Part shown: positions 1 through 5,344 of the stretch, piece after piece
Layout: each line of letters begins with the position of its first letter
Position numbering within the stretch: the stretch's first letter is position 1
Assembly (NCBI GenBank): GCA_013820975.1
Contig: JACDHQ010000162.1
Location: 1 to 5,744, forward strand
Length of the DNA stretch: 5,744 nucleotides
Origin: Gemmatimonadaceae bacterium
Lineage (GTDB): Bacteria > Gemmatimonadota > Gemmatimonadetes > Gemmatimonadales > Gemmatimonadaceae
Direction: 5' to 3'
The notes under the pieces: model-generated
The model's input: only the letters and a program-made list of their open reading frames with translations
Told to the model about the DNA's origin: nothing
Databases searched by the model: none
Position numbers and translations under genes: made by a program

Positions 1-30
1 CCGTTACCAATCACAAGGCAATCGTCTAAT

Positions 31-69
31 GGGGGAGTGACGGGATTCGCCGGACCCATCGACTCCCCC
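31..69 (+). terminator. Stem-loop, possible terminator of the upstream gene
   Basis: GGGGGAGT (31-38) is exactly complementary to ACTCCCCC (62-69). Inside it GGG (42-44) can pair with CCC (55-57) around a 10-nt loop, so the whole element can fold as one long hairpin with an internal loop. It begins one base after a possible stop codon (TAA 27-29), where a terminator would be expected. Against this, the bases after 69 are not a clear T-run, so a standard intrinsic terminator is only partly supported. It could be an RNA 3'-end stabiliser or chance pairing in GC-rich DNA. Confidence 0.35.
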
Positions 70-102
70 TCGCCAGCTGTTTGTGCCGTACCTGCCAGAA
101 GC

Positions 103-133
103 TTGACAGTCTGCCGGTGACGTGAATCACCGG
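103..133 (+). promoter_or_regulatory. TTGACA hexamer with adjacent CRP/FNR-like palindrome
   Basis: A perfect -35 consensus TTGACA lies at 103-108. Right after it is a perfect dyad: CCGGTGA (114-120), a 6-nt spacer, and TCACCGG (127-133). The core GTGA-N6-TCAC has the half-site sequence and spacing bound by CRP/FNR-family regulators (CRP consensus TGTGA-N6-TCACA). No good -10 hexamer is found 15-18 nt after TTGACA, so the promoter itself is uncertain. If TTGACA is used, the dyad lies between -35 and -10 and would suit repression. If transcription starts near 165, the dyad would be centred near -41, an activator position. CRP-family control of T4P genes is known elsewhere (Vfr in Pseudomonas). 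Binding here is inference. Confidence 0.35.
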
Positions 134-204
134 GGCTCGAGACGCCAAGGTCGAGAAACGACGGCTTGTTACCTCGTTCCACTTCCAGTCGTGTCTCCGG
201 TTGA

Positions 205-230
205 AGTGACTGGCTCGGCGTCACTGTGAC
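205..230. promoter_or_regulatory. GTGAC half-site cluster, possible operator
   Basis: AGTGAC (205-210) is inverted as GTCACT (220-225) across 9 nt. The second arm is also half of an 11-bp palindrome, GTCAC-T-GTGAC (220-230). Three copies of the same pentamer in alternating orientation thus fall within 26 nt, about 110-135 bases before pilM. This looks like a binding site for a dimeric regulator, but no known family is identified and the arms are short. Confidence 0.25.
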
Positions 231-339
231 CGATCGGAAGGGCTGACCTGGCTTCGTGCTGTAGCGGCCTTGCCGATCGTCTGCGTTCTGTCCCTGTCCT
301 GCCCGCCTTTTCGTTCGTCCCGCCTCGTCATCCCCTCCC

Positions 340-1380
340 ATGGCGCTCTTCGGTCGCAATAAAACGTCGGTCGGCCTCGATATCGGATCCGGCCTCATCA
401 AGGTCGCGGTCGTCGATCACTCCAAGGCTGAGCCTGAGCTCGTCCGGGTGGCCATCGTGCCGCTCCTCCCCGACGCCATAGTCGAGGGGGAAGTGATGGA
501 CACGGCCATCGTTGCCGAGGCGATCCAGAATGCGATCGCTTCTGCCGGCGTGAAGACGAAGCAGGTCTCGACGGCCGTCGGCGGGCGCGACGTGATCATC
601 AAGAAGATCCAGATCGAGCGCGTGAAGGAGCAGCAGGCGCGCGAGCTGATGCGGTGGGAAGCCGAGCAGCACGTGCCCTTCGACATGGAGTCGGTGGAGC
701 TGGACTTCCAGATCCTCGATCCTGACGACACCGGCCCGGAGATGAGCGTGCTGCTCGTCGCGGCGAAGCGGGAGCTCGTGCAGGCGAAGGTGCGGATCCT
801 GACCGATGCGGGCCTCGAGCCGGCGATCGTCGACGTCGATGCCTTCGCGCTGCACAACGCGTTCGAGCTCAATTATCCCGATGCGATGCAGGGGGTCGTT
901 GGCCTCGTGAACATCGGGAACGAAGTCACCAACATCAACATTCTCGACGGCGGCATCCCGATCCTCACCCGCGACCTCACGGTCGGCACGCGCCGGTTCC
1001 GCGAAGACCTGCAGCGCGAGCGTGGCCTGGGCGTCGACGAGTCCGAGGCGGCACTGCGGGGATACGATCGTTCGCCCGACCTCGATGCGGTGCTTCGCTC
1101 GCGTGGCGAGGAGATCGCGGTGGGCGTCGAGCGTGCGGTTGCGTTCCTCGCGTCGTCCTCGCGTATCGGCCGGATGGAGACGCTGTTCCTCTCCGGCGGC
1201 GGCGCGCGGATGCCCGGAATCACCAACATGCTGGCCGATCGCCTGCGGCTCCGGGTGGAGCAGGCGAACCCGCTCGCCAACCTTCGCGTGCGTGACGGCG
1301 CTCTCGCGTCGCTCGTCACGGACGAGGTTGCACCCCTCCTGATGCTCCCGATCGGACTGGCGCTGCGCCAGGTGGCCTGA
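340..1380 (+). CDS. pilM: Type IV pilus assembly protein PilM (actin-like ATPase)
   Basis: PilM is the cytoplasmic actin/FtsA-fold member of the T4P alignment complex. It binds ATP and the N-terminal tail of PilN, coupling the cytoplasmic motor side to the PilN-PilO-PilP bridge. The 346-residue length is normal for the family. Visible motifs: phosphate-1 loop VGLDIGSGLIKVAV (residues 11-24), the SHS2-like subdomain with the family-typical EAEQHVPFDMESVELDFQIL (107-126), phosphate-2 region VGLVNIGNEVTNINIL (187-202), and adenosine motif LFLSGGGARMPGI (282-294). It ends with the usual GLALR stretch. Phosphate-2 has Asn191 where FtsA/actin have Asp; I believe this also occurs in other PilM proteins. 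ATG 340 is the only ATG/GTG/TTG in frame between the last upstream stop (262-264) and the conserved N-terminus. There is no Shine-Dalgarno; the leader is pyrimidine-rich. First gene of the operon, 22 nt before pilN. Confidence 0.97.
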   Translation: MALFGRNKTSVGLDIGSGLIKVAVVDHSKAEPELVRVAIVPLLPDAIVEGEVMDTAIVAEAIQNAIASAGVKTKQVSTAVGGRDVIIKKIQIERVKEQQARELMRWEAEQHVPFDMESVELDFQILDPDDTGPEMSVLLVAAKRELVQAKVRILTDAGLEPAIVDVDAFALHNAFELNYPDAMQGVVGLVNIGNEVTNINILDGGIPILTRDLTVGTRRFREDLQRERGLGVDESEAALRGYDRSPDLDAVLRSRGEEIAVGVERAVAFLASSSRIGRMETLFLSGGGARMPGITNMLADRLRLRVEQANPLANLRVRDGALASLVTDEVAPLLMLPIGLALRQVA

Positions 1381-1402
1381 CTCTCACCGCACGCGCAACC
1401 TC

Positions 1403-2218
1403 ATGATCGAAATCAATCTTCTCCCCGGCGCAGCCGGTAAGCGCAAGGCACGCAGCGGTGGCGGGCAAGGGCCCGACGTCCGCGCGATGCTTGCAGGCCT
1501 CGGCAGCAAGGTTCGCGATCCGTACATGATCGCCGCCGCGGCCAGCATCGTGCTTGCGGCCCTCATTGTCGGCGGGCTCTTTCTCACGCAGCAGCGTCGC
1601 GACGAGCGGCTGGCGGAGGCCGAGCAGGTGGCCGTCGCCGACTCGGCGCGGTTTGCGAGCTTCCTGCGCCAGCGGGTCGCGGCGCAGGCGACTCGCGACA
1701 CGGTGCTGCGCCAGATCAACGTCATCCGCGCGATCGACGGCGACCGCTACCTGTGGCCGCACGTGCTGCACGAGGTGAGCGCCGCGTTGCCCCAGTACAC
1801 CTGGTTGACCCGCCTGGCCTATACCGGCACCGCGCAGGGCTCCCGGACCCCGTCGATCATCGGCGAGGAGTCGGCCGCGCCTGGCGCGCCAGCCGCGGCG
1901 GCAACGCCAGCGGCCGGCCGGCCTGGTGCCACCGCGGCCGCGTCGCGGGGGCTCGACACGGACATCGTCCGCGACTCCGTGACGATCAACCTCGAGGGGC
2001 AGACCGTCGACATCGAGGCGATCACGCGGTTCATGCGCCAGCTCGAGGCGTCGCCGTTCATCAGCGACGTGCAACTTGGCAAGTCACAACTGAGCATCGT
2101 CGCGGGCCGTGAGGTCACGACGTTTTCGCTGCAGGCGAGCTACGTGCACGTGGACAGCGGCAGCGTGATTCGCCGCGTCCCGCTTGCGGCGTCGGTCGCA
2201 ACGGCAGCGGGGAACTGA
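1403..2218 (+). CDS. pilN: Type IV pilus assembly protein PilN, with long insert
   Basis: PilN is a bitopic inner-membrane protein. Its short cytoplasmic tail inserts into a groove of PilM, and its periplasmic ferredoxin-like domain pairs with PilO. The N-terminus MIEINLLPG is the canonical PilM-binding tail and fixes the start. A basic Gly-rich stretch (11-40, with KRKAR) follows, then one membrane helix (about 41-62), a charged helical segment (64-110), a first periplasmic strand region (QYTWLTRLAY, 131-140) and the typical C-terminal core (SVTINLEGQ at 192-200, then FMRQLEASPFISDVQL at 210-225). At 271 residues it is longer than the roughly 180-220 usual for PilN. Most of the extra length is an Ala/Pro/Gly-rich stretch at about 148-187 between the two halves of the periplasmic domain. 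No clear Shine-Dalgarno precedes ATG 1403; translational coupling to pilM is possible. Confidence 0.95.
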   Translation: MIEINLLPGAAGKRKARSGGGQGPDVRAMLAGLGSKVRDPYMIAAAASIVLAALIVGGLFLTQQRRDERLAEAEQVAVADSARFASFLRQRVAAQATRDTVLRQINVIRAIDGDRYLWPHVLHEVSAALPQYTWLTRLAYTGTAQGSRTPSIIGEESAAPGAPAAAATPAAGRPGATAAASRGLDTDIVRDSVTINLEGQTVDIEAITRFMRQLEASPFISDVQLGKSQLSIVAGREVTTFSLQASYVHVDSGSVIRRVPLAASVATAAGN

Positions 2219-2222
2219 GGCT

Positions 2223-2831
2223 ATGGCAGAATTTCCTCCGAAGAACCAGCGCGACCAGGTGCTCTCCCTCGTGGCGCTCCTTGGCGTCGCGGCGATCGGC
2301 CTGTTCTACGTCTACGTGTGGTCCGGCACGCACGACGAGTTGAACGAGCGGGACGAGCGCGTCACGCGACTCACCGCGATCAACGACTCGTCGAAGAAGG
2401 AGATGGCCGGCGGCACGCTGCAGGCCCTCGAGGCGGAGGCCGCGCGCCTCCGCACCAACCTCGACGTCATGCGCCGGCTCGTGCCCACGGGCAATGAAGT
2501 GCCGCTGCTGCTCGAGCAGGTGTCGAGCGCGGCGCGGCGGGCGGGGCTCGACCTCGCCGACGTGCAGCCCGAGCCGGTGCTGCGCGGCAGCAGCTTCGAC
2601 GCGCATCGCTACAAGATGGCCGTCATCGGCGACTATCACGCGATCGGCGAGTTCCTCTCCAACGTCGGCGGCCTCACCCGCATCATCACGCCGATGAACC
2701 TCGCGCTCGTTCCCACGACGGCGCGGTCGGCGAAGCGGCCGCGCGAGGGCCAGCAGTTCCTCGAAGCGCGCTTCGAGATCCAGACGTACGTCGCCAAGAC
2801 GCGGCCCGAACCCGCGGGAGGCACCCGATGA
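2223..2831 (+). CDS. pilO: Type IV pilus assembly protein PilO
   Basis: PilO is the inner-membrane partner of PilN; the pair binds PilP and helps align the pilus machine and control its dynamics. The 202-residue protein has a short cytoplasmic tail (MAEFPPKNQRDQ), one membrane helix (about 13-33), a charged, probably coiled-coil segment (36-86) and a periplasmic ferredoxin-like domain (about 87-190). Family-typical stretches are LVPTGNEVPLLLEQVSSAARRAGL (86-109), in which VP..NEVP is clear, and GDYHAIGEFLSNVGGLTRII (136-155). I chose ATG 2223 because it gives a normal PilO tail. A TTG at 2184 would add 13 Arg-rich residues and overlap pilN by 35 nt. A GGGGA at 2209-2213 is a modest ribosome site for ATG 2223. 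The gene starts 4 nt after the pilN stop and overlaps pilP by 4 nt (ATGA 2828-2831). Confidence 0.95.
   Translation: MAEFPPKNQRDQVLSLVALLGVAAIGLFYVYVWSGTHDELNERDERVTRLTAINDSSKKEMAGGTLQALEAEAARLRTNLDVMRRLVPTGNEVPLLLEQVSSAARRAGLDLADVQPEPVLRGSSFDAHRYKMAVIGDYHAIGEFLSNVGGLTRIITPMNLALVPTTARSAKRPREGQQFLEARFEIQTYVAKTRPEPAGGTR
2816..2821 (+). promoter_or_regulatory. Ribosome binding site of pilP
   Basis: GGGAGG ends 6 nt before ATG 2828 and lies inside the end of pilO. It is the strongest Shine-Dalgarno in the operon, contrasting with pilM and pilN, which have none. Together with the ATGA stop-start overlap it supports coupled translation of pilO and pilP. Confidence 0.75.
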
Positions 2832-3274
2832 ACCGCCTGCGTGTGACCGTGCTTGCGACGGCGATGGTCGCCGTCGCCGGTCTTGCCGTGGCCCAGCAGG
2901 GGGCCGAGTCGGCAGATGCCGGTCTCGCCGCCGCTGGCGAACGGCAGGATTCGGCCGCGATCATCCTCCGCGAAGTGTTCGAGTACCAGGCGGCGGGGCG
3001 GCGCGATCCGTTCGCGCCCCTGCTGAACACGGCCGAGCTGCGCCCCACGATCCAGGAGCTCCGGCTCACGGGCGTGCTCGTGCATCCCACCCGTCCCATC
3101 GCCGTCATGCGCGATGGCGATGGCACGCAGTACCGCGTCACGACCGGCATGTCCGTCGGTCGCATGCGCGTCGTCCAGATCAAGCCAAGAACCGTCGTCT
3201 TCCAGTACCAGGAATACGGCTACGATCGCCGGGACTCCCTGGTCCTCGGTGACACCGCCCAAGTGAGGCCGTAA
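2828..3274 (+). CDS. pilP: Type IV pilus assembly protein PilP, non-lipoprotein form
   Basis: PilP links the PilN-PilO inner-membrane pair to the periplasmic N-domains of the PilQ secretin. The 148-residue protein starts with an N-terminal signal or anchor segment (basic MNRLR, then a hydrophobic run to about residue 22, with AVA just before QQ as a possible signal peptidase I site). A linker (23-55) leads to the family hallmark GRRDPFAPL (57-65). The small beta-sandwich follows: LRLTGVLVHPTRPIAVM (78-94), a YRVTTGMSVGRMRVVQI segment (102-118) and VVFQYQEYG (123-131). The sequence contains no cysteine at all, so it cannot be lipidated, unlike PilP of Pseudomonas and Neisseria. Position between pilO and pilQ and the DPF motif make the call secure despite low overall conservation. 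Confidence 0.92.
   Translation: MNRLRVTVLATAMVAVAGLAVAQQGAESADAGLAAAGERQDSAAIILREVFEYQAAGRRDPFAPLLNTAELRPTIQELRLTGVLVHPTRPIAVMRDGDGTQYRVTTGMSVGRMRVVQIKPRTVVFQYQEYGYDRRDSLVLGDTAQVRP
3263..3268 (+). promoter_or_regulatory. Ribosome binding site of pilQ
   Basis: GTGAGG sits 6 nt before ATG 3275, inside the last codons of pilP. The pilP stop TAA (3272-3274) and the pilQ ATG (3275-3277) abut with no gap. Good site and zero spacing together fix the pilQ start. Confidence 0.7.
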
Positions 3275-5335
3275 ATGAGTCGAGTCAGGACGCTGGTCGC
3301 CGTCGCAGCCTGCGCTGTCGCCACGCTCGGTCTGAGCGCGGCCGGTGCAGACGCGCATCCGGAATCGCGCTTCCGCGCCGCGGAAGCCGCCGAGGGAGTG
3401 GTGACGTCGCTTGCCGTGCTGCCCGCATCCGGCCGCGCGGAAGTCATCATCTCGCTCGACGGGCACACGAAGGTGCAGAACTTCACCCTTCGCGGCCCTG
3501 AGCGCATCGTCGTGGACATCAGCGGCGTCTCGCTCGGGCTGCCTGCCCGGGGATACGACCGTGTCGATCGCGGTGGCATCCGCGACGTGCGCTGGTCGCA
3601 GTTCACGCGCAACGTCGTCCGGGTGGTGCTGACGCTCGATCGCCAGCGCGAATACACCGTCATCCGGTCCGAGGGCGGCATCACCATCGCCGTGCAGGCC
3701 GATAGCGGGAAGACCTTCACCGCCTGGCACGCCGCCGGCGAGCGCAAGGCGGCGCCCGAGCAGCAGGTCGCGCGCGTGCCAGTGCAGGACGCCCAGCCGA
3801 CGGCAGCCGTCGAACCGCTACGGGATGTTGTCATGGCCGACGTGCAGGCGCCGGGGACGGTGCTTGCCGGGGCGCCGCGCGAGGCCGTCGTCCAGACCCG
3901 CAACGACGCCATGGCGTCCACGAACCGCGAGCGGCCGGCGATGCAGCAGCGCCAGCAGCAGCCGCGCATCTCGGTGGCGTGGAGCAATGCCGACATCCGC
4001 GAGGTGCTGGCACAGTTCGCCGCCTTCTCCGGACGCACCATCATCGTCGGACGCGGGGTGAATGCCACCGTGACCGCCGAGATCATCGACCAGCCGTGGG
4101 ACGTCGCGATGGCCGCGATCCTCTCGTCGCAGGGACTTGCTGCGACCGAGGACCTGAGCGGCATCATCGTCGTCGATACCTATGAGAGCATCGCGCAGCG
4201 CCGGACGTCCGAGCCGCTCGCGACCCGCACGCTTCGCCTCAACTATGCCCGCGCCGGCCAGGCGGCGGAGAACCTCCGCCAGCGCCTCACCCGGGACTGC
4301 TCGTCGCGCCAGGGTGGCGCCGCGCTTCGCCAGGGGCAGGGGACGCTGACCGACGTCCAGACGCCGACCGCACAGGTCGGCCTGAGCGGCCCGACGGATC
4401 TCAGCTGCCCGATCCGCGGTGCGGTCACGGCCGACTCGCTCACCAACAGCATCAGCATCACCGACGTGCCGGGCGCACTGCCGGGCCTCGTCGAGTACGC
4501 CAGGTCGCTCGACATCCGGCAGCCGCAGGTGGCGATCAAGGCGAAGATCGTCCTCGTGGACCGCACGTCGCTCGAGGCGCTCGGCATCAAGTACGACATC
4601 GGCACGCGGGGGAACTTCTTCAACACGCTGCTGCCGCGCCTCGATTCGGCGGGCGCGGTGGTCGAAGGGGCCGGCCGCTTCCAGCTCGGCGGTAACGCAT
4701 TGGCCGGCGTCGCGAACGCGTCGGCGCAGATCCCGAACGCCGCGCTGAACCTTGTCTACTCGGCGGCGCTCGGCCGGTTCGACCTCACGACCTTCCTCGA
4801 TGCGCTCCAGGAGACGACGCTGCTCGATGTGCAGTCGGAGCCGAGCGTCGTCACGCTCAACAACCGGACGGCGGAGCTCCGCGCTGGTGTCGAGGTCCCG
4901 ATCCGCGTGATCGAGGCCAACGCCGGTGGGGGTGAGGGTGGATTCCCGCGCGCCACGGTGCAGCTCCGCCAGACCGGCATCATCCTCAACGTGACGCCGC
5001 AGATCACCGCCAACCGCCAGATCATCATGCGGGTCGTGGCCGAAAACTCGGATGTCGACTTTCGCGCGAGCGACGTCGGCGCCGTCTTCCCGACGCAGCG
5101 CGTCGAGAACGAGATGCTCGTGGCTGATGGCGAGACGGCGGTCATGGGCGGCCTGACCCAGACGCGCGTGAACGTCACGAAGTCGGGCATCCCGATCCTG
5201 GTGGACCTGCCGATCATCGGGCGCCTGTTCGGCGTGACGCAGCGTAGCGAGTCCAAGCGTGACCTCCTCATTCTCATTACCCCTCACATCGTTGACGAAG
5301 GGCAGACCATGCCTGACGGCAATGATGACCGGTGA
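3275..5335 (+). CDS. pilQ: Type IV pilus secretin PilQ
   Basis: PilQ forms the multimeric outer-membrane gate for the pilus. The 686-residue precursor has a signal peptide (about 1-27, ending ADA), one AMIN domain for peptidoglycan attachment (about 41-140, including ERIVVDISG and FTRNVVRVVLTLD), and a Gln/Pro/Ala-rich linker (about 143-229). Then come the secretin N-domains: an STN-type domain (about 232-302, ISVAWSNADIREVLAQFA onward) and a NolW-type domain (about 316-413), and the secretin core (about 416-672). Core landmarks are LEALGIKYDIG (433-443), QSEPSVVTLNN (520-530), TGIILNVTPQI (567-577), VENEMLVADGETAVMGGL (610-627), SGIPILVDLPIIGRLFG (637-653) and LLILITPHIV (664-673). The NolW domain is interrupted by a loop at about 341-384 with Cys342 and Cys378, the only cysteines after the signal peptide. 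Start fixed by GTGAGG at 6 nt and adjacency to the pilP stop. Confidence 0.97.
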   Translation: MSRVRTLVAVAACAVATLGLSAAGADAHPESRFRAAEAAEGVVTSLAVLPASGRAEVIISLDGHTKVQNFTLRGPERIVVDISGVSLGLPARGYDRVDRGGIRDVRWSQFTRNVVRVVLTLDRQREYTVIRSEGGITIAVQADSGKTFTAWHAAGERKAAPEQQVARVPVQDAQPTAAVEPLRDVVMADVQAPGTVLAGAPREAVVQTRNDAMASTNRERPAMQQRQQQPRISVAWSNADIREVLAQFAAFSGRTIIVGRGVNATVTAEIIDQPWDVAMAAILSSQGLAATEDLSGIIVVDTYESIAQRRTSEPLATRTLRLNYARAGQAAENLRQRLTRDCSSRQGGAALRQGQGTLTDVQTPTAQVGLSGPTDLSCPIRGAVTADSLTNSISITDVPGALPGLVEYARSLDIRQPQVAIKAKIVLVDRTSLEALGIKYDIGTRGNFFNTLLPRLDSAGAVVEGAGRFQLGGNALAGVANASAQIPNAALNLVYSAALGRFDLTTFLDALQETTLLDVQSEPSVVTLNNRTAELRAGVEVPIRVIEANAGGGEGGFPRATVQLRQTGIILNVTPQITANRQIIMRVVAENSDVDFRASDVGAVFPTQRVENEMLVADGETAVMGGLTQTRVNVTKSGIPILVDLPIIGRLFGVTQRSESKRDLLILITPHIVDEGQTMPDGNDDR

Positions 5336-5344
5336 CGTAACCAT

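Larger units (their letters stand above)
1..339. other. Non-coding region upstream of the pil operon
   Basis: No frame here gives a convincing protein. In the pilM frame there are stops at 118-120, 202-204, 244-246 and 262-264. A third-frame reading ends at TAA 27-29 and could be the last eight codons of an upstream gene (VTNHKAIV), but that is too short to call. The region holds several inverted repeats (31-69, 114-133, 136-155, 205-230), one perfect TTGACA hexamer (103-108) and a pyrimidine-rich stretch (291-339). It is most likely the intergenic control region and 5' leader of the pil operon. I see no tRNA, CRISPR or insertion sequence in it. Confidence 0.7.

Noticed and set aside
3..29. 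Last codons of an upstream gene ending at TAA 27-29
   Set aside because: Only eight residues are visible and other frames are also open at the left edge, so it cannot be told from chance without sequence further left.
137..156. Direct repeat TCGAGA (137-142 and 151-156)
   Set aside because: Six bases repeated once is within chance. The inverted pairing CTCGA/TCGAG is the more useful description of the same bases.
110..175. Cyclic-di-GMP riboswitch in the pilM leader
   Set aside because: Such riboswitches do precede motility genes, and GACGCCAAGG at 141-150 faintly recalls part of the consensus. The other conserved blocks are missing and the pairing does not match.
245..270. Sigma-54 promoter before pilM
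   Set aside because: A TGGC at 249-252 hints at the -24 element, but no GC doublet lies at the required distance and the -12 TTGC is absent.
2184..2222. Upstream TTG start for pilO
   Set aside because: It adds an Arg-rich 13-residue leader not seen in PilO and overlaps pilN by 35 nt. ATG 2223 gives the normal short tail before the membrane helix.
2636..3730. A 364-codon open frame on the - strand across pilO, pilP and pilQ
   Set aside because: It crosses three recognised genes, has low-complexity composition and no family motif. It is explained by GC-rich third codon positions on the other strand.
3818..5344. A 508-codon open frame on the - strand opposite pilQ
   Set aside because: It is rich in Arg, Asp, His and Glu with no domain pattern, which is typical of the antisense of a high-GC gene. 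PilQ on the + strand is certain over the same bases.
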